NCBI GenBank assembly: GCA_017645785.1 | Contig: JAGCNW010000019.1 | Coordinates: forward strand, 62,001-126,000 | DNA from: Treponema sp. | GTDB lineage: Bacteria > Spirochaetota > Spirochaetia > Treponematales > Treponemataceae | Reading direction: 5' to 3' | DNA: 64,000 nt | In this document: positions 52,167 through 61,145 of the stretch, in pieces | How positions within the stretch are numbered: position 1 is the stretch's first letter | How the letters are laid out: every line of letters starts with the position of its first letter | Notes under the pieces: model-generated | Told to the model about the DNA's origin: nothing | What the model saw: the letters and a program-made list of their open reading frames with translations, nothing else | Database searches by the model: none | Translations under genes and position numbers: made by a program

Positions 52167-52730
52167 ATGGTTAAAGATATAAGCGAGAACCAAAGCGAAA
52201 CAAGCGTCCTCAACGCCGCCGACGAAAAGGATTTTAAGGAAATCTACGACGCGACTTTCAACTTGCTCTTCAAAGTTTCATACAGGATTGTGAACGATGA
52301 AGAAGCCGCGGAAGATTTGGTCCACGATTCCTACATCAAGGCGAACGAAAAGGCGATGCAGTTTCCGACGATGAACGACGCGACATTCTGGCTTATCCGA
52401 GTTGTCAAAAACGCGTCGCTAAATTACGTCAAGCGCAAGGGCCGCGAAAAGAAAGCCTTGCAGCGGGAATTTTACGAAGACCGCAGGCAAGTTGTTTCCG
52501 GCGAGACGGACGCCTTGCGCTCCGAGACTATCGAGAAGGCAAAGGAGGCTTTGAAGCAATTGCCTGATAACCTTCGCGAGGTTTTGGTTTTGCGCGAATA
52601 CGCCGATATGAACTATAAGGAAATCGGCAAAGCCTTGGGCATTACCGAAGGCAACGTTAAAGTGCGAGTGTTTAGGGCGCGAGAGGCGCTATCGAAGCTT
52701 ATAGGAGAAGAAGATGTTTCATTGTCCTGA
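52167..52730 (+). CDS. ECF-type RNA polymerase sigma factor
   Basis: A 187-residue sigma-70 family protein with region 2 (FKEIYDATFNLLFKVSYRIVNDEEAAEDLVHDSYIKA, residues 23-60) and region 4 (LKQLPDNLREVLVLREYADMNYKEIGKALGITEGNVKVRVFRAREAL, residues 128-175). Regions 1 and 3 are absent, so it is an extracytoplasmic-function type. It overlaps the anti-sigma gene by 17 bases. Signal and regulon are unknown. Confidence 0.92.
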   Translation: MVKDISENQSETSVLNAADEKDFKEIYDATFNLLFKVSYRIVNDEEAAEDLVHDSYIKANEKAMQFPTMNDATFWLIRVVKNASLNYVKRKGREKKALQREFYEDRRQVVSGETDALRSETIEKAKEALKQLPDNLREVLVLREYADMNYKEIGKALGITEGNVKVRVFRAREALSKLIGEEDVSLS

Positions 52731-53361
52731 GAACGACATTCATTCAATTTATCTCGACGGCGAATTGCCCCAAAACTTTGTGAAGGACTACGAGGCTCAT
52801 TTGGCTTCTTGCGACAAGTGCCGCGCCAAGCTGGAAAAGCTCAAGGCAATGCATGCGGCATTCGCGGCGGACTCCAAGTCCCTTGACGTTGACGAAACTT
52901 TCAAGGCCCAAAGCTTTGAGCGCTTGCAAAGCCGAATGCGCTTCTCAAAAGTCGTCAAGGCTTCGGAGCCCAACAAGAACATTGTTCGCATCGCAAACTA
53001 TATTCCTCTTGCCGCCGCGGCAGCCGCGGTCTTCGCGCTTGTTCTTCCTGTCAGAATGAAGGCCGGACAAAACCGCCAGAACCTTGACGAAAGCGTCTTG
53101 GCCGTATCCGCCGTAAGGCCCAACAAGGCAATCGCCGACAACGACATCATCGTTGACGGCTCTCTTTCCAACGTGGCTCTCAGCAAAAACGCGGAGACGC
53201 CTCTTGCGATAAAGGCCAGCGATTTTGAAAGCCTTAAGAGCGACAATTCCGAACAAGAGGACGGATTGACAATCAGCGTCACAAAGCTTACAAACTTAAA
53301 TTCAATCTCGGCGTCAAATGTTTCCAACGCGCGCCTTGACGCTTTGGACTTCTTAAAGTGA
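52714..53361 (+). CDS. Zinc-finger-type anti-sigma factor
   Basis: A 215-residue membrane protein. The N-terminus MFHCPENDIHSIYLDGELPQN.. with HLASCDKCRAKL (HxxxCxxC) matches the anti-sigma zinc-finger domain that holds ECF sigma factors. One membrane segment (YIPLAAAAAAVFALVLPV) lies near residues 93-110, and a Ser/Asn-rich extracytoplasmic part of about 100 residues follows. It overlaps both the sigma gene and the next gene (ATGA-type), so all three are one translation-coupled operon. Confidence 0.88.
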   Translation: MFHCPENDIHSIYLDGELPQNFVKDYEAHLASCDKCRAKLEKLKAMHAAFAADSKSLDVDETFKAQSFERLQSRMRFSKVVKASEPNKNIVRIANYIPLAAAAAAVFALVLPVRMKAGQNRQNLDESVLAVSAVRPNKAIADNDIIVDGSLSNVALSKNAETPLAIKASDFESLKSDNSEQEDGLTISVTKLTNLNSISASNVSNARLDALDFLK

Positions 53362-55079
53362 ACCGCTTTGCCTACATTTTGCGAAAGTCTCCCGTCGCCC
53401 GCTTGCTTGCCTTTGCGCTTGCTATAGCGGCCGGCGTTTCTTTGTTGCTTTTCTTGACCCGCTCTGTTTTGCGAAAGCCAAGCTTGGCGGAAATTTCTCC
53501 CAGCGTTGGCGCGCCCGGCGACGTCCTTTATTTGCGGGGCCAGAACTTTGGCGCCTCAAGGGGCTTTAGCTACGTCGAGCTTTGCGGGAACCGGCTTACA
53601 GAAAGCAGTTATGTTTCTTGGGACGACGACTTGATCAAGGTAATCGTTCCGGGCAACACCGAAGACGGCTTGATTTACGTCGTCACCCGCGCCGGAAAGT
53701 CAAATCCGGAATTCTTCGCAAACGAATTGGCGATTCCCGTCGAGATGCCCGAGAATCCTATGTTCAGCGTTCCGATCATAAGCGACCTTTCTGTGACGGA
53801 AGCTTTCGTTGGACAAGTCATTTCCATCACCGGAAGAAACTTTGGTTCCAGCAGGGGAGACTCCAACGTATATTTTACAACCTACAAGGGAAGCGAGCGG
53901 GAAGAAAAAATTCCTGACATCGCGGGCGTTGACTCAAATTACGAGCGGCAAAAATATCCGGGCTTTGTTAGTCCCAGCGAAGCGGACTTTGACTTTGAGT
54001 ATTGGAGCGACAACGAAATCCGCGTTAGAGTTCCGGAAGGCGCCACAAACGGTTCGGTCTTTGTAGCCACAAACGAGGGCCGCTCCATCTTGCAGCCCTT
54101 CGCCATTAAGAGCAGGGCGGGCGTAAAGACTCTTGCCAGCCAGCACACTTACTTGGTTCAAGTGGGAGCGGATTTTTACGACATAAAGGGAACGGGCGAC
54201 GCCGCGGTTACGATTCATTTGCCGCGGCCGATAACTTACGCTTGGCAGCCCCAAGCGGTTTTGACCGAAAGCGTTCCCGAGCCCGCGCTCTTGGAATACA
54301 GGGGCGCTTCTATTTTTCAAATCACTCCCGCGGACAAAACTTCGGCGAAAAATTCCGCTGGCGCGAGGCAAAATTTTGTCGTGACTTCTTGCGGAATCGA
54401 ATGCGAAATTTGGAAGGATTACGTCGCTCCCTTTAGGGAAAAGGACAGAATGCTTTACAAGACATACACCCGCGCCGACGAAATCATTCCCGCAAACAGC
54501 AAGGCGGTCTTGGACTTGCTTCCGCAAATTATTTTCCAAGTGAAAAATCCTTACAGGCAGGCGGAATTGGTTTACGATTACTTTGTCGCCAACTACAGCG
54601 TCTTGCCAAAAAATCGCAACAGCGACGCGGAGCCTCTTGATTTGATTCGCAGGAAGAAGGGCGACGCTTATGACTTTGCCGTCTTGTACGCGGCGCTTCT
54701 TAGGTCGGCCGGCGTTCCTTGCAGAATCCTAAGCGGAATTTTGATCGACGCTGACAAGCATTCAAGGAACCATTGGTGGAACGAATTTTATCTTGAAGAT
54801 TTTGGATGGGTTCCCGTTGACACGGCGCTTGCGGCTGGAATGGACTTTAAGGCCTTTCCTGGCGAGCCGACTTACGGCAAGCGTTGTTTTGGAAACATCG
54901 ACGCGCAGCGCGTTGCCTTTTCTTTGGGCTACAAGGTTCTCAAGCAATCCTTGTTGAGCAACAAGACGGTAAGCATGCCGCGCTCTTTTGCCTTGCAGTC
55001 CATTTGGGAGGAGTCCACCGCCGATGTCGAAAGCTACAGCTCGTATTGGATAGTTCCCGCTGTTTTAGGAATATATTAA
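53358..55079 (+). CDS. IPT/TIG and transglutaminase-fold membrane protein, Cys missing
   Basis: A 573-residue exported protein with an N-terminal membrane anchor (LLAFALAIAAGVSLLLFL). Two IPT/TIG immunoglobulin-like domains follow (PSVGAPGDVLYLRGQNFGASRG near 48 and VTEAFVGQVISITGRNFGSSRG near 145). From about 370 to 500 lies a transglutaminase-like fold: KKGDAYDFAVLYAALLRSAGVPCRILSG, HWWNEFYLEDFGWVPVD. His472 and Asp488 of the triad are kept but the Cys position is Ala437, so it is likely a binding rather than catalytic domain. Its place behind the sigma and anti-sigma genes suggests an envelope sensor role. Confidence 0.82.
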   Translation: MNRFAYILRKSPVARLLAFALAIAAGVSLLLFLTRSVLRKPSLAEISPSVGAPGDVLYLRGQNFGASRGFSYVELCGNRLTESSYVSWDDDLIKVIVPGNTEDGLIYVVTRAGKSNPEFFANELAIPVEMPENPMFSVPIISDLSVTEAFVGQVISITGRNFGSSRGDSNVYFTTYKGSEREEKIPDIAGVDSNYERQKYPGFVSPSEADFDFEYWSDNEIRVRVPEGATNGSVFVATNEGRSILQPFAIKSRAGVKTLASQHTYLVQVGADFYDIKGTGDAAVTIHLPRPITYAWQPQAVLTESVPEPALLEYRGASIFQITPADKTSAKNSAGARQNFVVTSCGIECEIWKDYVAPFREKDRMLYKTYTRADEIIPANSKAVLDLLPQIIFQVKNPYRQAELVYDYFVANYSVLPKNRNSDAEPLDLIRRKKGDAYDFAVLYAALLRSAGVPCRILSGILIDADKHSRNHWWNEFYLEDFGWVPVDTALAAGMDFKAFPGEPTYGKRCFGNIDAQRVAFSLGYKVLKQSLLSNKTVSMPRSFALQSIWEESTADVESYSSYWIVPAVLGIY

Positions 55080-55091
55080 AGGAGGAATTTT

Positions 55092-55790
55092 ATGACAACG
55101 AAAGTTTTGTCTGTCGGCGGATCGATGATCGCGCCCGAAAAGCCTGACGTAGAATTTTTGGCGGCCTTTGTTAAGATGGCCAAGGAATGGCTGGCCGCCG
55201 ACGACAGCCGCCGCTTGATTTTGGTAGCCGGAGGCGGCGCTCCCGCCCGCGTTTATCAGGGCGCTTACAAAGATGTTTGCGCGGCCACTTCTCAAGAGCC
55301 GCAAAACGAGGCCGCCGACTGGATCGGTGTTATGGCCACCCGCATCAACGCGCAGCTTTTAAAGGCTTCCTTTGGTTCCCTTTGCAAAAACGACGTTGTC
55401 ACAAATCCCACTGCCGACATCAACTTTGACGGAAAGGTTTTGGTCGCGAGCGGCTGGAAGCCCGGCTTTTCAAGCGACAACGACGCGGTCTTGCTTGCCG
55501 AAAAATTTGGCGCGGACACGGTGGTCAACCTGAGCAACATAGAAAAAGTCTACACCGACGACCCCCGCAAAAATCCCGACGCAAAGCCGCTTGACGAGAT
55601 TTCTTGGGCGGACTTTAGAAAGATGGTCGGCGACGAATGGGTTCCCGGAAAGAACGTTCCCTTTGACCCTGTTGCCAGCAAAAAGGCCGCCGAACTTGGC
55701 CTTGTCGTGATTTGTTCCGCCGGAAAGAACAACGCCAACACAAAGAACATCTTGGACGGCGAGTCCTACGTCGGCACGACAATAAAATAG
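55092..55790 (+). CDS. pyrH: Archaeal-type UMP kinase
   Basis: A 232-residue amino-acid-kinase-fold protein that phosphorylates UMP. The start VLSVGGSMIAPEKPDVEFLAAF, VAGGGAPARVYQGAY, NEAADWIGVMATRINAQLL and VNLSNIEKVYTDDPRKNPDAKPLDEISW are marks of the archaeal/spirochaete PyrH branch rather than the usual bacterial one. AAAGGAGG supports the start. A strong terminator follows at 55822. It is 12 bases after the sigma-factor operon and may share its transcript. Confidence 0.9.
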   Translation: MTTKVLSVGGSMIAPEKPDVEFLAAFVKMAKEWLAADDSRRLILVAGGGAPARVYQGAYKDVCAATSQEPQNEAADWIGVMATRINAQLLKASFGSLCKNDVVTNPTADINFDGKVLVASGWKPGFSSDNDAVLLAEKFGADTVVNLSNIEKVYTDDPRKNPDAKPLDEISWADFRKMVGDEWVPGKNVPFDPVASKKAAELGLVVICSAGKNNANTKNILDGESYVGTTIK

Positions 55791-55821
55791 TTGCGGCTGA
55801 TAATTATATACAACCAGAATG

Positions 55822-55848
55822 AGCCGGCCAGCGAGCCGGCTTTTTTTT
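55822..55848 (+). terminator. Terminator after the UMP kinase gene
   Basis: AGCCGGC (55822-55828) pairs with GCCGGCT (55835-55841), followed by eight T. Confidence 0.88.
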
Positions 55849-55912
55849 CTCTTTTTTAATTTTTTTTCAAAATTTGCGCCAAAATCTCAAAAAAAAACTC
55901 TACCTTATAGGC

Positions 55913-56569
55913 ATGGGAAAAACAAAATTAGATTTACGCGAGCGGGTCTTTGCGCGCGGGCTTTCGTACCCAAGCGACCCGGAGCTTTTGATGTTGGTTT
56001 TGGGGAGCGGAACCAAGGCCCTGCCGGTGGAAGAAATCGCCTACAAGATGATGGACGCGATTGACCTTTGCGGCGGAGAAAATCTTGTGGACGCTTTTCT
56101 AAAAATTCCTGGCGTGGGTTTGGGAAAGGCGCTTGCGGTTTCGGCCGCCTTGGAATTTGGAAGGAGGCGGGCGGCCCACCTTAACGCGGTGATAAACCAG
56201 CCCTACGACCTTTTGCCCTTTGTAAAGCAATACGCCTTTAAGTCCAGCGAGCATTTTATCGCAGTGTCGCTTTCGGGCGCGAGGGAAATAATAAGCCAAA
56301 AGGTCGTGGCCTTGGGGAATTCCAACAGCGCGATAATAAACCCCCGCGAGGTTTTCTTTGACGCCGTTCAAGCCAGGGCAAGCGCCGTTATTTTGGTCCA
56401 CAACCATCCTTCGGGGAACGTGTCTCCAAGCGATGACGACATTGACGCGACCAAACGCCTTTGCGCCGCGGCGGACATTTTGGGCATAAGCGTGCTTGAC
56501 CACATAATAATAACCAAAAACGAATATTTTAGTTTTAAGGAACATAATCTGTTGAAAGAAGCGGCTTAA
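55913..56569 (+). CDS. radC: RadC/MPN-domain protein
   Basis: A 218-residue RadC family protein. A helix-hairpin-helix region (FLKIPGVGLGKALAVSAALEFGRR, near 60-85) precedes the JAB/MPN metal-binding domain with HNHPSGNVSPSDDD, the HxHx(7)D-type motif, near residue 163. The old name refers to DNA repair, but the family's true role is unclear. The start at ATG 55913 is preferred to an earlier TTG-initiated frame; there is no good ribosome site. Confidence 0.9.
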   Translation: MGKTKLDLRERVFARGLSYPSDPELLMLVLGSGTKALPVEEIAYKMMDAIDLCGGENLVDAFLKIPGVGLGKALAVSAALEFGRRRAAHLNAVINQPYDLLPFVKQYAFKSSEHFIAVSLSGAREIISQKVVALGNSNSAIINPREVFFDAVQARASAVILVHNHPSGNVSPSDDDIDATKRLCAAADILGISVLDHIIITKNEYFSFKEHNLLKEAA

Positions 56570-56590
56570 TCATATAGAATGAAAAATATG
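56552..56590 (+). promoter_or_regulatory. Leaderless promoter of the PEGA lipoprotein gene
   Basis: TTGAAA (56552-56557), 17-base spacer, TAGAAT (56575-56580), seven bases, ATG at 56588. An ATG at 56579 falls inside the -10 box. Confidence 0.55.
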
Positions 56591-57112
56591 ATTGGACAAA
56601 AAAACATTGAACATGCGCGCCGCGGCTTTTTTAGCGGGGCCCTCGTTTTTGCCGCTTTTTTTGCGGCCGCGCTTATGTCAGCCCTCGCTTCTTGCGCGAG
56701 CGTTTCAAGCCAGAGGGAGGCGCAAAGCCAAGAGGGCGGAGAATTTTTGCAAGAGAAAGAAGCGGCGCGGGAGACTGCCGAACAATTGGTTTCCGACGAA
56801 TTTTTTGAGCCGGAGCGTTTTGAAGAAATATTGCCAGGATTCAGCGCCGCGACCTTTAAGACAAGCAAGCCTAAGTGCGCCCTTTACGTCAACGGCGAAT
56901 ACCACGGCTTGACGCCCTTAAGGGTGGCGGGGCTTGTTTCCGGCCGTTACGCCGTTCAAATCAAAAGGGAAGGATACAAGACTGTGAACATTACGATCCA
57001 AGTTAAAGACGGAATATCGGATTTTTATTACATAGAAATGGAAACTGCCCAAGACCCCGCCGCCGGCAGCGATTTTACTCAAGAGCAAAACCAAGAAGCG
57101 CGGGAACCTTGA
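56588..57112 (+). CDS. PEGA-domain lipoprotein
   Basis: A 174-residue lipoprotein: basic start, hydrophobic stretch and LASC lipobox near residue 37. An acidic low-complexity section is followed by a PEGA domain (KPKCALYVNGEYHGLTPLRVAGLVSGRYAVQIKREGYKTVNITIQV, residues 97-143), a beta fold common in spirochaete surface proteins. The C-terminus is Gln/Glu rich and overlaps the opposing gene by 38 bases. The start at 56588 follows the predicted transcript start. Confidence 0.8.
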   Translation: MIGQKNIEHARRGFFSGALVFAAFFAAALMSALASCASVSSQREAQSQEGGEFLQEKEAARETAEQLVSDEFFEPERFEEILPGFSAATFKTSKPKCALYVNGEYHGLTPLRVAGLVSGRYAVQIKREGYKTVNITIQVKDGISDFYYIEMETAQDPAAGSDFTQEQNQEAREP

Positions 57113-57923
57113 CGTAATTCTTATAGCCCAAAACTGACTTTCCGTTCACGCAAAATTGGGTGGAAGATCCGCCGTCGAATTCCATCGCGTTCTCGCAGCC
57201 AAGAGCCAAGAAAAATTCGGCGCATTCCATATAGGTGAGGCCGGCGCTTTTTGCCGGGTTTTCGCCTTCGACCGCGATTGCGTAAAGGGTTGTTCCTTGC
57301 GCGTCCAAACCGACGGCGGTGCGTGAGTCGCGCAATTCCTTGAACTGAATTATTTTTTTGTCCTTCAATATTTGCCAAAAGCCGCCGGCGGCGTGGCGCG
57401 CGTTCGCCAAGTCCTTGTCTTTTTGCGAGGCGAAAATTTGGGCGCGGCGGGCTTGCGCGTCCATTCCTTTTTCAAAGCCGTAAAAGCCGATCGCGCAATA
57501 GCCTGCCAAGGCCCTTGAATAAAGTTTTCCGTCGTTTACGCAAAGGCCGGCCGTTGAATGTTTTTTGTCGGCGCCGTTTTCGTTTACGTAAAAGGGAGTT
57601 GTGTTAAAGGCCAATATCGCGCCGCTTTGCCTGCAAAATTCTTCGGCGTAAAAAATGTCGCGCGAGTTTTCTTTTTGCGGAAGCATTTTAATTTTTAGGT
57701 TTGGGCAAGTCAAATCGATTTTCGCGCAATGAATCGTAAGCTGGCTTTCGCGGTAGTCGGCGATTTGTATGGCCGGACAGTTTTCAAGCGCCTTCCATTC
57801 TACATGGACGGAAGAAAAATCCCTTGCGCGCGCGTTTGGCAAGGCCGACGATTGGCTTGCAAAGAGAAAAAATAGAAAAAAAATCGCCGAAAAATACCAT
57901 GCGGCGCGCTTGGAGATGGTCAT
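57075..57923 (-). CDS. Phosphodiester glycosidase (NAGPA-like) exported protein
   Basis: A 282-residue protein with a signal peptide (AAWYFSAIFFLFFLFASQSSA). The body has the NAGPA fold marks: ILAFNTTPFYVN, GLCVNDGKLYSR, DSRTAVGLDAQGTTLYAIAVEG, LTYMECAEFFLALGCENAMEFDGGSSTQFCVNG. Family members remove sugar phosphodiester caps or act on exopolysaccharide. GATAAT ends five bases before the ATG and no ribosome site is seen. Its 3' end overlaps the PEGA gene tail to tail. Confidence 0.82.
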   Translation of the reverse strand: MTISKRAAWYFSAIFFLFFLFASQSSALPNARARDFSSVHVEWKALENCPAIQIADYRESQLTIHCAKIDLTCPNLKIKMLPQKENSRDIFYAEEFCRQSGAILAFNTTPFYVNENGADKKHSTAGLCVNDGKLYSRALAGYCAIGFYGFEKGMDAQARRAQIFASQKDKDLANARHAAGGFWQILKDKKIIQFKELRDSRTAVGLDAQGTTLYAIAVEGENPAKSAGLTYMECAEFFLALGCENAMEFDGGSSTQFCVNGKSVLGYKNYVKVPALLGFALE

Positions 57924-58006
57924 ACTATATTATCGGATTTTTTTTGGGCGCTTTTTAGCAAAAAGGGCGGGGCGTTTTTTGGGCAAAAAGGATTTTGGAC
58001 AAAAAA

Positions 58007-58031
58007 AATCCCGCCGTTTGCTGGCGGGATT
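58007..58031 (-). terminator. Terminator of rpsU
   Basis: AATCCCGCC (58007-58015) and GGCGGGATT (58023-58031) pair around seven bases; on the minus strand a run of T follows. Confidence 0.88.
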
Positions 58032-58039
58032 CGTTCAGA

Positions 58040-58252
58040 TTAGTAAGACGCTCGGCTGTCGTGCGGCTTGCGGTTCTTTTTCATAAGCTTGCGAGCCAAG
58101 GTCTTGTTCTTTCGGTTCAAAATTGTGGAAGGCTTTTCGTAGTATTCGCGCTTTTTCCATTCGCGGATGATGCCTTCTTTTTCTACCATTCTCTTAAAGC
58201 GTTTGATAGCTTTTTCAAGATTCTCTGAATCTTCAACTAAAATTGTTGCCAT
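58040..58252 (-). CDS. rpsU: 30S ribosomal protein S21
   Basis: A 70-residue basic protein, [42 protein letters not shown].., the standard S21 sequence that sits near the anti-Shine-Dalgarno end of 16S rRNA. The start at 58252 has a strong GGAGGTG site; a longer frame upstream is not used. S21 helps initiation on leadered mRNAs, which is of interest beside the leaderless genes seen here. A terminator follows directly. Confidence 0.97.
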   Translation of the reverse strand: MATILVEDSENLEKAIKRFKRMVEKEGIIREWKKREYYEKPSTILNRKNKTLARKLMKKNRKPHDSRASY

Positions 58253-58329
58253 TGTGTTTTCACCTCCTTTTTGCGGAGTTCCGTCAAGTTCGCCTATTAT
58301 GACAGATTGCGGCGTTTTGGTCAAGCGCT

Positions 58330-59475
58330 TTATTCAATGACTAATATTTTTGAGCGGGTTATGACCTCGTTGCCGGATTCGGTAATCAGAACGTCGTTTT
58401 CAAGGCGGACGCCGCCGAGGTCCGGGTCGTAGAGGCCTGGCTCCAGGGTGACAATCATGCCGGGCTTAAAGACGCATTCGGGATCGGCCCTCTGGCGCAC
58501 AAAGGGAGACTCGTGGATTTCCAGGCCGATTCCGTGTCCAAGGCCGTGGGGCATTGACCTTCTGGCCTTGTTGAAGATTTCGTCGGCTTTGGCGGCGGCG
58601 GCCTTTACCGGAACGTCCTTTTTGTAAAGGTTCAGGCATTCGTCATAGGCTTTTTGAACCAAGCTCAAAAGCTTCTTTTGTTCCGGGCTCAATTTTCCCT
58701 TGGCCACGGTAAGCGTCGTGTCGCTTGTGTAGCCCTTGTAAACCACGCCAAAGTCAAGGATGCTAAGGCCCTTTCCTGGCCAGGCTCCAGCCGTGTATCC
58801 CGGAAAGGCGTGGATTGCAAAGCTGCGGTCTGGGCCGGCCGCCAAAGTTTCAAAGCCGGTTTTTTCGCAGCCGTGGGCGCGGCATTCTTTTTCAATCAAA
58901 AGCGCGACGTCAGTCTCGGTCTTGATTTTTCCGCTCTTTGTTTGCTTTTCGATTTGGGCGATGATAAGGTCTCCGACGCGGGCCGCCTCTTTTAAGCATT
59001 CGATTTCGTAGTCGTCCTTTGTGGCGCGCATTTGGGTGGCGTAGGAGTGGACGCCCTTTTCTTTGCAGAGGACGTCGTAAATGTTAAGCTCGTCAACGTA
59101 TTCCAAAAATTTTGGGTAGGGCGTGGCGGGGCTTATTTCGATTTTTTGGCTTGTAAATTTCATCGTTCCCAAGACGGCCTTGATGGCGCGCAAGGTGTTG
59201 CGTTCGTATCTGGTGGATGGAATTATTTTGTCAACAAAGGCGTTTTTGCGCGCCAAGTTTTCGTCCCAGGCGATCAATACCGCCGCTCCCGATTGGTTTA
59301 TTATAAGGGAGGCGTCGTTTGGGTGGCCCGAAAAATACCGCACGTTGGGGTCACGATGGTCTTCGCTGTCTTCAAAAATCACAGCGTCGATGTTTTCGGC
59401 CTTCATCTTTTGAATGAATTTATCTCGTCTTTCGGCGTAAACTTTTAAAAGCTGGTCTCTTGTTCTTTCTTTCAT
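58330..59475 (-). CDS. Xaa-Pro aminopeptidase (M24 family)
   Basis: A 381-residue metallopeptidase that removes N-terminal residues before proline. The N-terminal creatinase-like domain spans 1-135 and the pita-bread catalytic domain has [21 protein letters not shown] (metal Asp residues), [15 protein letters not shown] (metal His and catalytic His), [10 protein letters not shown] and VRLENDVLI (metal Glu residues). The ATG at 59475 has GGAG eight bases upstream. It follows murJ on the same strand by 43 bases and may be co-transcribed with it. Confidence 0.92.
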   Translation of the reverse strand: MKERTRDQLLKVYAERRDKFIQKMKAENIDAVIFEDSEDHRDPNVRYFSGHPNDASLIINQSGAAVLIAWDENLARKNAFVDKIIPSTRYERNTLRAIKAVLGTMKFTSQKIEISPATPYPKFLEYVDELNIYDVLCKEKGVHSYATQMRATKDDYEIECLKEAARVGDLIIAQIEKQTKSGKIKTETDVALLIEKECRAHGCEKTGFETLAAGPDRSFAIHAFPGYTAGAWPGKGLSILDFGVVYKGYTSDTTLTVAKGKLSPEQKKLLSLVQKAYDECLNLYKKDVPVKAAAAKADEIFNKARRSMPHGLGHGIGLEIHESPFVRQRADPECVFKPGMIVTLEPGLYDPDLGGVRLENDVLITESGNEVITRSKILVIE

Positions 59476-59518
59476 AATACGCTCCATTTTAATGAAAGCG
59501 CGGCCTTGTGTCAAAAGA

Positions 59519-61105
59519 TTATTTGTCTTGGCCGCCAAATCTTTTGTCGCGCCGCAAAATTCCCATCGCGGCTTGGTCGCGGCTTATAATCAAAAGCAGC
59601 GCTCCGATCGCGGCGAAAATCAAGGCCGTAAAGAGCAGGGGAAGTCCGTTCCCCAAAAGACGGCCTAGGCCGGAGAAGCGCGCCGTAAAATATTTGTGCG
59701 CAAAGTAAGAAGGAACGCTGGCTACTAGCGAGAACAAAATCATTTTTAGCGAATACAAAATCGTTTCGCGGACTGTCTTTCCCACGTCGATGCTTTGCAG
59801 GCGGCGCAAAAAGGCAAAGAGCGCGATTGTGTTCACAAGGCTGGCCGCGCTAAGAGCGAACGCGATTCCGCCTCCGCTCCACTTGAACGAAAGGACAAAG
59901 GCAAGCGTGATGTTCACCGCAAAGCCGATGATTCCCGCCAGCGTCGGAAGCTTTGTGTTCCCTTGCGCGTAAAAGGCCGGAGAAATTATTCTGTTGGCCG
60001 CGATGAAGAAGAGGCCCGCGATGTGAAAGCTAAAGGCGCGCAAAGTGAGGACGACGGAATTTTCGTCAAAGCGCTTTGTCTTGTAAACCAATTGGATTAT
60101 TTCGCGGCCGCCAATCAAGGAATAAAATGTTATTGGAATCGTTATCAAAGCGATTATTTTTATCGCCCACGTAAGCATAGCGTTGTATTCTTCCCAGCGC
60201 TCGCTTTTTGCGTAGGCCGAAAGGTCGGGCAAGATTACCGTTCCGATCGAAACTGCGAATACGCCCAAAATCAATTCTTGCAGGCGCAAAGAGTATTGAA
60301 GGCTTGAAACGATGCCTGTTCCGGCGCGGCCCGCGAGCGCGGTGCTTACCATGTCGTTTATTTGGTAGCTTGCCATTCCGATTATCGTGGGAACTATCAG
60401 CGCCACCACTTGCCGCGTTCCCGGATTGGTAAAGGCTTTTTTGAGGCTTGTGAAGCGCATGGGCCAGCCGGCCTTCGCCACAAAGGGAAGCTGGAAGGCG
60501 GCTTGCAAAAATCCTCCAACGATGACTCCGACCGACATGGCGCGGGCGGAATTTTCCATCTTGCTCGAAAGAAGATACGTTCCAAAAATCACGCACAAGT
60601 TGAAAAGGATTGGGGTAAAGCCGCTTGGCAAAAATATTTTTTCGCCGTTAAGAATTCCCTGGAAGCAAGCCGCCACCGAAATCACGAACAAGTAGGGGAA
60701 CATGATGCGGGTAAGAAGGGCGGTTTCGGCGATCAAGGCTTCTTCGCCGGCCTTCAAAAAAATGCGGACTATAAAGGGCGCGACAAGAATTCCAAGGCTT
60801 ACGACGCAGGCGGTCAAGAAAGAAATCAGGGTGAATGTCGCCCGTACAAATTCAAGCGTCTCTTCCTTGCTCTTTTTGTTTTCCAAGTAACCGCGGAAGG
60901 TCGGGATGAAGGCGACGGAAATCGAGTTTTCGGCAAAAAGGCGGCGCAGCAAATTGGGGATCAAAAAGGCGATTCCAAAGGCGTCGGCCAGGGAAGACGT
61001 TCCCAAAAAGCGGGCCTTTGTCATTTCTCGAACCAAGCCCAATACGCGGGAGATTAGGGTCAAAAAAGAGAGCTTTATGCCTGAGCTGACTAAATTTTTT
61101 TTCAT
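59519..61105 (-). CDS. murJ: Lipid II flippase MurJ (MviN)
   Basis: A 528-residue membrane protein with about 14 hydrophobic segments that flips lipid II outward for peptidoglycan. Family marks: [58 protein letters not shown]-like start (present as [22 protein letters not shown]) with its conserved Arg residues, and [20 protein letters not shown] later. Full length. Its promoter abuts the start codon and mirrors that of the divergent ACT gene. Confidence 0.95.
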   Translation of the reverse strand: [528 protein letters not shown]

Positions 61106-61145
61106 GTTGCCATTCTAGCGCATTTTTTGTATAATGGCAAATATG
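61103..61145. promoter_or_regulatory. Mirror-image divergent leaderless promoters (murJ and ACT gene)
   Basis: Plus strand: TTGCCA (61107-61112), 17 bases, TATAAT (61130-61135), seven bases, ATG 61143. Minus strand: TTGCCA (61135-61140), 17 bases, TAGAAT (61112-61117), six bases, ATG 61105. Each -35 box overlaps the other gene's -10 edge in a TTGCCATT..AATGGCAA inverted repeat. Confidence 0.75.
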
